Assembly: GCA_021846795.1 (NCBI GenBank)
Contig: JAJZWG010000032.1
Span: forward strand, 1-7,607
Length of the DNA stretch: 7,607 bases
Origin: a bacterium
GTDB taxonomy: Bacteria; Patescibacteriota; Saccharimonadia; Saccharimonadales; UBA4665
Direction: 5' to 3'
Both the position numbers and the translations under genes were made by a program. The notes under the pieces are model-generated. The model was not told the DNA's origin, made no database searches, and was given only the letters and a program-made list of their open reading frames with translations. This document shows positions 1-5,095 of the stretch, piece after piece. The first letter of the stretch is position 1; each line of letters begins with the position of its first letter.

Positions 1-2
1 AA

Positions 3-209
3 CGGCACGTTAGATCTTATTATTGGCGAAACAATGATCAGCGTGAAATTGATATTATTGAAGAGGAGTCTGATTTACTTAGGGCTTATGAATGCAGGCT
101 GAATATCAAGAAAACTGTTCGCTTACCACTAGCTTTTAGTAGGATGTACCCGAATTACAAGTTTAGTGTAATCAACCCAAATAATTTTTCCGATATATTG
201 TTTGATTAA
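3..209 (+). CDS. C-terminal end of a DUF4143-type ATP-binding protein (5' truncated by window edge)
   Basis: An open frame enters from the left edge and stops at TAA 207-209, giving 68 residues of a C-terminus. The stretch YYWRNNDQREIDIIEEES, followed about 30 residues on by YPNYKFSVINPNNF, matches the usual tail of the AAA-ATPase/DUF4143 family (typically YFWRTYDQxEIDLVEE, then an AYEFKW-like strand, then YPNAxFxVIxxxNY). In that family an N-terminal P-loop ATPase is joined to this nuclease-like domain; cellular roles are poorly defined, and the genes are common in Patescibacteria. The acidic EID of the PD-(D/E)xK-like core is present. The expected E-x-K strand reads YECRLN, with arginine in the lysine position, so nuclease-type catalysis is doubtful. 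The ATPase part lies outside the window, so I cannot say whether the gene is intact. Recognition rests on a short tail. Confidence 0.75.
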   Translation, partial: RHVRSYYWRNNDQREIDIIEEESDLLRAYECRLNIKKTVRLPLAFSRMYPNYKFSVINPNNFSDILFD

Positions 210-244
210 GATTGTAAAAGTTTTTTTGGAGGGCCAAAGACAAC

Positions 245-274
245 TTGAATTAATGAAAGTTACTATTAATTCAA
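245..274. repeat. Perfect 10-bp inverted repeat
   Basis: Arms TTGAATTAAT (245-254) and ATTAATTCAA (265-274) are exact reverse complements separated by a 10-base loop. It lies 36 bases after the DUF4143 stop codon. No T-run follows, so it is a poor intrinsic terminator; an mRNA 3'-end hairpin or a dimeric protein site is equally possible. Confidence 0.5.
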
Positions 275-382
275 AAATTAGAAGAAACAGAAAAGAGAAG
301 AAAGACAACATGCTGTTATTAGATTTAAACATTATAATAAATCTTCCTCAACTACATAATTATTGTTAAGTAGGTAAGTAGT

Positions 383-411
383 ATTAAGCTTAAGTAACTT
401 ATTAAGCTTAA
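383..411. repeat. Duplicated palindrome ATTAAGCTTAA, 18-bp period
   Basis: The 11-mer ATTAAGCTTAA occurs exactly at 383-393 and 401-411, separated by GTAACTT. Each copy contains the perfect palindrome TTAAGCTTAA. The two copies and the spacer (AAGTAACTT is itself palindromic) can also fold as one hairpin with a 3-base bulge at 402-404. No neighbouring gene explains it. Confidence 0.5.
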
Positions 412-794
412 TTGTATCTAAATTAGTAGCGGCATCTAGAGTTATGTCAATGAAGTCAACTGTGATATTTCGAAAATAATTGATTAGATTTAGTTTGGTT
501 ATTCTCATATCAAGACATTGTCATTAATTATTTACAAATTTATATCTGTTAAAAAATTTGGATTCACTCTGTTTTATGTTTGTTATATGATCTATTAATA
601 ATATTTTATATATTTCATTTCGAGAAAGTTACGCTTCTAGATGGAATGCAAGAAGTTGAGGTTGTAAAATGTGATGTTTTTTGATTGAATTTTATATTTA
701 CTTCTGTTCGGAATTTTCAATGTACTTAAAAATTTAGTAAATTGATCATTGTTGATGTCAGTACTGTAGTACTATACAAGCAAATAACTGTTAC

Positions 795-823
795 TTGATT
801 TATTAGTGATTTATTAGTAATAT
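795..823 (+). promoter_or_regulatory. Predicted promoter of the toxin-antitoxin operon
   Basis: TTGATT (795-800) and TAATAT (818-823) form a plausible sigma-70 pair with a 17-base spacer. The expected start is about base 830, one base before the antitoxin ATG at 831, which would make the message essentially leaderless. This fits the lack of a Shine-Dalgarno sequence before 831. Confidence 0.45.
797..818. repeat. Tandem 11-bp repeat across the antitoxin promoter (candidate operator)
   Basis: GATTTATTAGT is present twice head to tail (797-807 and 808-818) without a mismatch. The period is about one helical turn, and the repeat fills the space between the -35 and -10 boxes. Type II antitoxins of the Phd/YefM class usually repress their own operon by binding repeats in this position, so an autoregulatory operator is likely by analogy; it is not demonstrated here. 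Confidence 0.5.
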
Positions 824-830
824 TAAAGTT

Positions 831-1115
831 ATGAATAAAGACCAAACAATTAGTCTTCAAGAAGTTCGTAGAGATCCTGTTGGTTTTTTGAAACAAATTA
901 ATCAAGGTAAAACTTTAACAGTAATTTATCATTCAAAACCCTTTGCTAAGGTTAAAAGTGCTGATTTGTCAATTCAACAACAAAATAAAAGCACCAAGTT
1001 AATGTTAGAATATGCTGAACTTGCTAGAAATAGTGTAAAAGTTAAAATAAATCCTAAAAAAAATTATAAAGAAATTTATAGTCAAGACATGGCCAAAAAG
1101 TATGGTATTTCTTGA
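831..1115 (+). CDS. Phd/YefM-like type II antitoxin
   Basis: A 94-residue protein expected to neutralise the PIN toxin encoded next to it and to repress the operon. Residues 5-45 (VRRDPVGFLKQINQGKTLTV, then PFAKV) match the small N-terminal Phd/YefM DNA-binding fold: a helix, the turn before a TLTV strand, and a final strand. Residues 50-94 are polar and lysine-rich, typical of the disordered toxin-binding tail. The start ATG 831 lies one base after a predicted transcription start and has no ribosome site. The gene ends in TGA 1113-1115 and overlaps the toxin start (1102) by 14 bases, which suggests translational coupling. Family assignment comes from fold pattern and context, since antitoxin sequences are weakly conserved; a different MazE- or RelB-like class is the main alternative. 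Confidence 0.75.
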   Translation: MNKDQTISLQEVRRDPVGFLKQINQGKTLTVIYHSKPFAKVKSADLSIQQQNKSTKLMLEYAELARNSVKVKINPKKNYKEIYSQDMAKKYGIS

Positions 1116-1479
1116 TACAAATATTATCCTTGAAATTATATTAAATGATAGAGCAAAATTTCAACAGGTAAGAAATTTCTTAGAAAAATTAGATGACGTG
1201 ACCGCCATATCTATGTTAAGCGTACATTTAATAATGTATTTTGGTCGAAAAGAAAAGGCAAATGAAACTTATTTAAATGAAATAATTGATCAAAATATTT
1301 TATTATCTTTAACCTCAGCCGATTATAAATGGGCTAAAAAAAATGAATATAAAAAAGATTTTGAAGATGCTTTACAGTTAGCGATCGCCATTAGAGCCGG
1401 TTGTGATGCTTTTGTAACACTTGATCAAGATCTGGTAAATTCATATGCTGATTTACCTATAAAAATACAATTAGTTTAA
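1102..1479 (+). CDS. VapC-like PIN-domain toxin (putative ribonuclease)
   Basis: A 125-residue single-domain PIN protein, a normal length for VapC toxins, which are Mg2+-dependent RNases that block translation by cutting tRNA or rRNA. Visible acidic motifs are LDTNIILE (D5, E11), DFEDALQLA (D86, E88, D89) and TLDQDL (D108, D110), covering the first, third and fourth conserved acidic positions. The middle acidic residue, normally a glutamate near residue 40-45, is missing: SMLSVHLIMYFG has His42 in that region and no Asp or Glu from 33 to 50. The toxin starts inside the antitoxin gene, so it shares that promoter and is probably made by coupled translation. The family is clear; activity and RNA target are unknown. 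Confidence 0.85.
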   Translation: MVFLDTNIILEIILNDRAKFQQVRNFLEKLDDVTAISMLSVHLIMYFGRKEKANETYLNEIIDQNILLSLTSADYKWAKKNEYKKDFEDALQLAIAIRAGCDAFVTLDQDLVNSYADLPIKIQLV

Positions 1480-1812
1480 AGAATTATTAAAAACAAAAAA
1501 ATAATTTATTAAATTAACAAACATTAGATGAATAATAATTTCATGATTTTTGATAGTAGAATTAAACCGAATATGTGTTTAACGGTTTAGGTTGATCTAT
1601 AATTAATAATTCAAGAAATATTTTAATAATTTTTTATTGTTGTAATTAACAATCAGTTTGAATAAAAATTACTTATCACAGTCACTAAATTTGTTATATG
1701 ATGAGGTACGTAAAAGTTGCATGCTTTTCTTTCTTTCTTTCTTTCTTTTAGTAAAAATTTTAGCATCTTTATCTTGTTTGGTGAGGGTATTGTGATTCAT
1801 AGGTTGGCTAAG
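1480..1812. other. Intergenic region of about 330 bases
   Basis: This AT-rich stretch follows the toxin stop. It contains a 7-bp inverted repeat (TAAACCG 1563-1569, CGGTTTA 1583-1589) and the CTTT microsatellite at 1724-1749. A 24-codon open frame (1721-1795) crosses the microsatellite and would encode a hydrophobic peptide, but it has no good ribosome site and is not called as a gene. No terminator for the toxin operon is evident. Confidence 0.5.
1724..1749. repeat. CTTT tetranucleotide microsatellite
   Basis: Five uninterrupted CTTT units occupy 1729-1748, preceded by CTTTT at 1724-1728 and followed by one extra T at 1749. This makes a polypyrimidine tract on the + strand. Tetranucleotide tracts like this change length by slipped-strand replication. 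It sits about 65 bases upstream of the next promoter's -35 box. Confidence 0.85.
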
Positions 1813-1840
1813 TTGAAAATTATTAAGTATATTGTATAAT
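1813..1840 (+). promoter_or_regulatory. Strong predicted promoter for the split gene, positioned for a leaderless mRNA
   Basis: TTGAAA (1813-1818) and a perfect TATAAT (1835-1840) are separated by 16 bases. Counting the last T of the -10 box as position -7 puts +1 at 1847, exactly the A of the ATG. No Shine-Dalgarno sequence precedes that ATG. This is the cleanest promoter in the window and argues that the gene behind it is, or recently was, expressed. Confidence 0.65.
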
Positions 1841-1846
1841 TTAATA

Positions 1847-2704
1847 ATGTCTTTAGAGTTTGATCAAGTCGATCATTTGAATAGTTTAATTAACGACCGA
1901 CATTACTATCATGATCAATTGTTTGGCTATCCATCAGATAATCAATCTGAATTTAATGAAAACTATATTAGTGTAGTGTCTTTATGCCGTTTAACTAGAA
2001 AGAACGGTAAAAGATCTCAACAGGCTGGATGATCATTTAAATCTTTTACCCGAATTAGTGGTTAATATTTTATCTAAGAACGACATTAGGGCACGTAGTG
2101 ACCAAGAAGCTATATTTGGTTTTATAGATCAAACAGCATTTGAAAATGTTAGCAAGATAACAACCCAAGTTTTTTATCAGTGGGAATTAAGTCGGTTTCG
2201 TAATCATTTATTGTTTTTGGTCGATGAAAAAAAAGGCCAAACTTTTTAAATAATTTTGTGACCGAAACAGCTTCAGCGGTTATGAGTTTTGGGAGCGAAA
2301 AACAATATTTTGATTTTAATAAACCGAGTGATCAAAAAAATTTAGCTAGGCTATTAGCTAATTGGAGCCCAAGCTTTATCCAAAATTGGTTTGACGGTAA
2401 AATTATTCAACAATGGTATCGAGATAACAATATATCACAAGAAAAACAACAGGAATGGAATAAGATTTTTACACCCTTTATGGTGAAATATTTAATTGTT
2501 CATAATTTGACCGATCCTATTAGTGGTTTAAATAGAATTAAATATAACCTTGAAACTGTTTTAACTGACCAAAACATTGCCGATCAACTTAATTTATCAT
2601 TAGATAAAGTACAAACTTTATTTACGCCTTTTCTAAGAAAGTATGTGGCTGTCCACCATATTATGGATCCACTGGCTAGTTTATCAGCGTTAGTATCAAA
2701 CTAA
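1847..2704 (+). pseudogene. Unrecognised ~285-codon gene broken by two frameshifts
   Basis: Three consecutive open segments join into one protein. Segment one runs from ATG 1847 to about 2009 and would otherwise hit TGA 2030. Segment two is in the +1 frame and is coding-like from about 2007 to its stop at 2247-2249. Segment three returns to the first frame near 2226 and ends at TAA 2702-2704. The first shift falls near the AAAA at 2009-2012; the second lies in an A8 run (2226-2233). The joined product would be about 285 residues, soluble, with no signal peptide or membrane segment, and I do not recognise its family. Near the C-terminus a repeat is visible: FTPFMVKYLIVHNLTDPISG and FTPFLRKYVAVHHIMDPLAS, 51 residues apart. 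Possible readings are a young pseudogene, indel sequencing errors, or recoding at the A8 site. I find no support for three separate genes, since segments two and three could start only at GTG codons that lack ribosome sites. Confidence 0.65.
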
Positions 2705-2739
2705 ACTTTTAGATAGAGTATCACCGTATTGAAGTTGTT

Positions 2740-2758
2740 TAATTTTTAAAATTATTTT
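2740..2758 (+). terminator. Weak AT-only terminator-like hairpin
   Basis: TAATTTT (2740-2746) can pair with AAAATTA (2748-2754), realistically as a short stem with a 3-base loop, followed by TTTT. It lies 36 bases after the stop of the split gene. With no G-C pairs, intrinsic termination would be weak. Confidence 0.25.
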
Positions 2759-2802
2759 AGCCTTATATTCTTATCGAGGTGTTTTTTAGAATCTTTTAGG
2801 TG

Positions 2803-2808
2803 TAGAAT
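2803..2808 (+). promoter_or_regulatory. Possible -10 box of the NYN gene
   Basis: TAGAAT (2803-2808) would place transcription start near 2815, two bases before the ATG at 2817. No good -35 box is seen at the right distance. The AGGTG at 2798-2802 is 7 bases from another ATG at 2810, which opens only a 6-codon frame, and 14 bases from the real start. Confidence 0.3.
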
Positions 2809-2816
2809 AATGGATA

Positions 2817-3374
2817 ATGATAAAAAATAATAATTACGCTTTTATAGATAGTCAAAATTTAAATTTAGGCGTTCAAAATGCGGGTTTTAAAATTGATTGG
2901 CGGAAATTTCGACGATTTTTAACTAATGATTATGGAGTAGAGAAGGCCTATATGTTTATAGGTTATATTGAGGCTAATGAAAATCTTTATGAGTATATGC
3001 ATGAACTTGGTTATTTAGTAGTTTTAAAACCTACTATAGATATTAAAATAACCGAAGAAGAACAAAATAATAATCAAACTCATGAATTAACCATCAATAA
3101 GCAAAATATTAAAGGTAATATAGATGCAGATTTAGTTTTACAAGTTATGAAAGAACTTAATAATTTTAATCAAGCTGTTATTGTGTCAGGTGATGGTGAT
3201 TTTTATAGTTTAATAGAATACTTAATTCAAATTAATAAATTAAAAAATCTTATGACTCCTAATTGGAAATCATCAACTTTATTAAAACCGTTTGAAGAAT
3301 ATATTGTTAGGTTAGATAAATATAAGCAAAAATTGGCTTATAGAGAACATCGTTCAAAGAAAACTCAAGTTTAG
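2817..3374 (+). CDS. NYN-domain protein (PIN-like putative ribonuclease)
   Basis: A 185-residue soluble protein of the NYN family, PIN-fold proteins related to LabA and the endonuclease domain of eukaryotic MARF1-type proteins, generally thought to act on RNA. Its core motifs are in order: YAFIDSQNLNLG (D11, N14) at the start, KGNIDADLVLQVM (D103, D105) in the middle, and VSGDGDFYSLIEYL (D126, D128) at the metal site, so all acidic positions are kept. The tail after about residue 165 is basic (YKQKLAYREHRSKK), which would suit nucleic acid contact. The start at 2817 is chosen because the family begins right at this YAFID strand; ATG 2810 is out of frame and closes after six codons. The gene is monocistronic by spacing, between the broken gene and the mraZ control region. 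Its substrate cannot be deduced from sequence. Confidence 0.85.
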   Translation: MIKNNNYAFIDSQNLNLGVQNAGFKIDWRKFRRFLTNDYGVEKAYMFIGYIEANENLYEYMHELGYLVVLKPTIDIKITEEEQNNNQTHELTINKQNIKGNIDADLVLQVMKELNNFNQAVIVSGDGDFYSLIEYLIQINKLKNLMTPNWKSSTLLKPFEEYIVRLDKYKQKLAYREHRSKKTQV

Positions 3375-3405
3375 TTTTCCACAATTTATTATATCTGTGG
3401 AAAAC
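3374..3405. repeat. Perfect 9-bp inverted repeat abutting the NYN stop codon
   Basis: GTTTTCCAC (3374-3382) and GTGGAAAAC (3397-3405) are exact reverse complements with a 14-base AT-rich loop. The first base is the last base of the NYN TAG. A T5 run (3424-3428) follows only 18 bases later, so classic termination is doubtful. Each arm contains a GTGG or CCAC core like the MraZ boxes downstream, so this could be an extra inverted operator. Confidence 0.5.
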
Positions 3406-3446
3406 CAGTGTAATAAACACCACTTTTTAAAGAGTTTATTGTTGCC

Positions 3447-3492
3447 GTGGGTGGCAGTGGGTTGTATAGTCAAATTAGTGGAAAAAAGTGGG
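3447..3492 (+). promoter_or_regulatory. Candidate MraZ operator: four GTGG boxes in helical phase
   Basis: GTGGG occurs at 3447-3451 and 3457-3461, GTGG at 3478-3481 and GTGGG at 3488-3492. The spacings are 10, 21 and 10 bases, so all four lie on about the same face of the helix. In E. coli MraZ binds TGGGN repeats with a 10-base period ahead of mraZ, and in Mycoplasma it binds AAAGTG(G/T) repeats with the same period; the last box here reads AAAGTGGG. The array ends 45 bases before the mraZ ATG. I do not see a clear -35/-10 pair here: the TATAAT at 3534-3539 overlaps the start codon and lacks a -35 partner. Confidence 0.75.
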
Positions 3493-3537
3493 TAACTAAG
3501 TACTCATAAAAAATAAAAACCACTGAAAAGAGTTATA

Positions 3538-3894
3538 ATGGATTATTTTGAAAGGAGATTAGACGATAAAAGACGGTTATCAATACCCGTTGAATTGCGA
3601 TCTGAATTTCAGTCTGGTTTTGTTATAACTCAAGGATTTAACAAATATCTTCATTTATATTCTAAGGAAGTTTGGGATCAACAAGTTGAACCAGCTTTAA
3701 AGGGAGATATTTTAAATGAAGCTACAGCTGATCTAAACGTTAAGTTTAGAATGGGCAAGATAGAAGGGAAGATAGATAATAAACAAGGTAGATTATCTAT
3801 TGATCAACACCTTTTAGATTACGCCAATTTAAATAAAGACGTTATAGCTGTTAGGGCAGGTTTATATTGGCGTTTAATGCCAAAAACGTCATGA
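3538..3894 (+). CDS. mraZ: MraZ transcriptional regulator
   Basis: MraZ is a DNA-binding protein with two tandem SpoVT/AbrB folds; it forms rings and represses the division and cell wall cluster that begins with its own gene. The first domain has FERRLDDKRRLSIP (residues 4-17, where the usual DxKGR glycine is arginine), then FVITQGFNKYLHLYSKEVW (28-46). The second has DNKQGRLSI (80-88) and ends with VRAGLYWRLM. At 118 residues it is shorter than the usual 140-150, because it lacks the C-terminal helix region normally found after the last strand. The start ATG 3538 fits the family N-terminus; GAAAGGAG at 3549-3556 lies inside the gene (FERR codons) and is not a ribosome site. A matching GTGG operator array stands just upstream, consistent with autoregulation. 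Confidence 0.93.
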   Translation: MDYFERRLDDKRRLSIPVELRSEFQSGFVITQGFNKYLHLYSKEVWDQQVEPALKGDILNEATADLNVKFRMGKIEGKIDNKQGRLSIDQHLLDYANLNKDVIAVRAGLYWRLMPKTS

Positions 3895-4057
3895 ACTTTA
3901 ACATTGATTAACCAAACTCAAGGATCGAGGTTAGCTAATCGGCAGTCAACAAGTGTTTAAGAGTTGCACTCAAAACTACTCTGGTTCATTGTTTAAAAAC
4001 ACCTCCCAAAACTCCACCTCACAAGTCTCTTTTTAAGTTCTTAAAGTTAGAAGTTAT

Positions 4058-4080
4058 AAGATTTTTAAAATCTTTTTTTT
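4058..4080 (+). terminator. Terminator-like hairpin with T8 tract downstream of mraZ
   Basis: AAGATTT (4058-4064) pairs with AAATCTT (4068-4074) around a TTA loop, and T runs without break from 4073 to 4080. The stem has only one G-C pair, but the U-tract is strong and oriented for + strand transcription. It would end or attenuate the mraZ transcript before rsmH. Confidence 0.5.
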
Positions 4081-4098
4081 ATCTTCTGTACATACGAT

Positions 4099-4129
4099 TT
4101 GAACTTAATTACAAAAACAAAAATATAAA
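4099..4129 (+). promoter_or_regulatory. Possible rsmH promoter
   Basis: TTGAAC (4099-4104) and TATAAA (4124-4129) are separated by 19 bases, two longer than ideal. It lies just after the terminator-like hairpin and about 70 bases ahead of the rsmH ATG, where a separate promoter would be needed. No Shine-Dalgarno sequence precedes the ATG at 4197. Confidence 0.3.
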
Positions 4130-4196
4130 ACAAAAAGTTGGCTGCTGATTAGGTGACCTTGCAAAAATAAAAACAAACAAGCAAAATATACCCATC

Positions 4197-5069
4197 ATGG
4201 AAAAATATCATGTTGCAGTTTTAAAAGAAGAAGTTTTAAATCTAATTAATCCCCAAAAAAATGAGAGTTATTTAGATTTAACAGCTGGATACGGTGGTCA
4301 TGCATCAATGATTATGCAAATCACTAAAAACTATCAATCAAGTGTTTTAGTAGATAGAGATCCAGTGGCATTTAAATATTTAAAACAAAAATATAAAAAT
4401 CAAAAAGTTCAAATAATGAAGTTAGATTTTTTATCAGCTTCACAACAACTAAATGATCAACAAAAAAAATTTGATATTATTTTAGCTGATTTGGGTATGT
4501 CGTCACAGCACATTAATGATCCTAAAAGAGGTTTTTCTTTTTTAAGTGATTCTAACCTAGACATGAGGATGGATTCTAATCAAGAACTCAACGCCTTTAA
4601 AGTGGTTAATAATTATTCTCAACAATCTTTACAAAAAATTTTGAAAGATTACGGCGAAGAACCAAAAGCTACTTTAGTTGCCAGTTTAATTGTCAAGAAT
4701 CGTCCAATTCATTCAACTTATGAATTGGCTCAAATTTGTCAAAAAGTTTGGCCAGGCTATCATAAGATTCATCCAGCCACTAAAACTTTTCAAGCCATTA
4801 GAGTAGAAGTTAATGATGAATTGAATCAATTAAAATTAAGTCTACCAATTTGGTTTGAATTATTAAATTCAACTGGAAGATTGGCAGTTATTACATTTCA
4901 TAGTTTAGAAGATAGAATTGTTAAAAGATTTTTTCAAGAAATAGCTGGACCTTATTTTGATAGTCAAGCTATTTTAGTTAATAAAAAACCGGTGGTCGTT
5001 AATCAAACAGAATTAGTTAATAATCCGCGATCTCGTAGTGCTAAATTACGAGTCGTATTTAAAAAATAA
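4197..5069 (+). CDS. rsmH: 16S rRNA (cytosine-1402 N4)-methyltransferase RsmH (MraW)
   Basis: RsmH adds the N4 methyl group of m4Cm1402 in the decoding centre of 16S rRNA using S-adenosylmethionine. The 290-residue length is close to normal. Motifs in order: HVAVLKEEVLNLI at the N-terminus; LDLTAGYGGH (26-35, SAM loop); VDRD (52-55); ADLGMSSQH (97-105); RGFSF (111-115); DMRMD (122-126); HPATKTFQAIRVEVNDEL (192-209); ITFHSLEDRIVKRFF (232-246); and NPRSRSAKLR (276-285). All signature residues are kept, so the enzyme should be active. The SAM loop reads TAGYGGH instead of the usual TLGGGGH. The start is fixed by HVAVL, which begins the family. It follows mraZ, as in most dcw clusters, but with an unusually long gap. 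Confidence 0.97.
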   Translation: MEKYHVAVLKEEVLNLINPQKNESYLDLTAGYGGHASMIMQITKNYQSSVLVDRDPVAFKYLKQKYKNQKVQIMKLDFLSASQQLNDQQKKFDIILADLGMSSQHINDPKRGFSFLSDSNLDMRMDSNQELNAFKVVNNYSQQSLQKILKDYGEEPKATLVASLIVKNRPIHSTYELAQICQKVWPGYHKIHPATKTFQAIRVEVNDELNQLKLSLPIWFELLNSTGRLAVITFHSLEDRIVKRFFQEIAGPYFDSQAILVNKKPVVVNQTELVNNPRSRSAKLRVVFKK

Positions 5070-5086
5070 AAATTAAAACAAAGAAA

Positions 5087-5090
5087 GGGG
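5087..5090 (+). promoter_or_regulatory. Strong ribosome binding site of the 19-codon ORF
   Basis: AAAGGGG (5084-5090) stands 5 bases before ATG 5096. AAGGGG can pair with the 16S 3' end over six bases with one G-U wobble. Apart from AGGTG before mraY, this is the only good Shine-Dalgarno-like site ahead of a start codon in the cluster, which is why the small frame is taken seriously. Confidence 0.45.
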
Positions 5091-5095
5091 TTAAA

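Larger units (their letters stand above)
210..830. other. Intergenic region of about 620 bases
   Basis: No coding frame with convincing protein character is present on either strand. The region is very AT-rich. It holds an inverted repeat at 245-274, a duplicated palindrome at 383-411, and at its right end the promoter and tandem repeat of the toxin-antitoxin operon. I translated a 40-codon open stretch around 550-680 and found no start or family resemblance. It could be a decayed gene or a regulatory spacer. Confidence 0.6.
3895..4196 (+). other. 302-base noncoding spacer between mraZ and rsmH
   Basis: No gene is seen. The first ~130 bases are less AT-rich than the surroundings and have several pairing options, including GATTAACC (3905-3912) with GGTT plus AATC within 3929-3940, and GTGTTT (3953-3958) with AAACAC (3997-4002). 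Two anti-Shine-Dalgarno-like tracts follow: CACCTCC (4000-4006) and CACCTC (4015-4020). Then come a terminator-like hairpin (4058-4080) and a possible new promoter (4099-4129). Most bacteria have mraZ and rsmH nearly touching, so a structured leader or attenuator is possible. I do not recognise a known RNA family. Confidence 0.5.

Noticed and set aside
129..332. 67-codon frame on the minus strand
   Set aside because: It overlaps the end of the DUF4143 gene in antisense, has a low-complexity hydrophobic N-terminus and shows no family resemblance, so I treat it as a chance frame.
1721..1795. 24-codon hydrophobic frame MLFFLSFFLLVKILASLSCL and four more residues
   Set aside because: Its hydrophobicity follows from the CTTT repeat itself, the nearest GAGG is 14 bases away, and no lipobox or mature protein follows.
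1832..1846. TTG 1832 as start of the split gene
   Set aside because: ATG 1847 in the same frame sits exactly at the predicted transcription start; TTG 1832 would lie partly inside the -10 region and be untranscribed.
2058..2704. Segments at 2058-2249 and 2258-2704 as independent genes
   Set aside because: Both would begin at GTG without a ribosome site, and coding-like residues continue upstream of each GTG in the same frame, so they are parts of one broken gene.
3892..3963. Read-through of the mraZ TGA adding about 22 codons (UGA recoded as glycine)
   Set aside because: The added residues do not resemble the MraZ C-terminal helix, the antitoxin TGA fits as a stop at the toxin overlap, and the other conserved genes contain no internal TGA.
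4105..4190. A-rich repeats (AAAAACAAAAA-like) as a CRISPR or tandem array
   Set aside because: There are no regular units or spacers; this is just low-complexity A-rich sequence.
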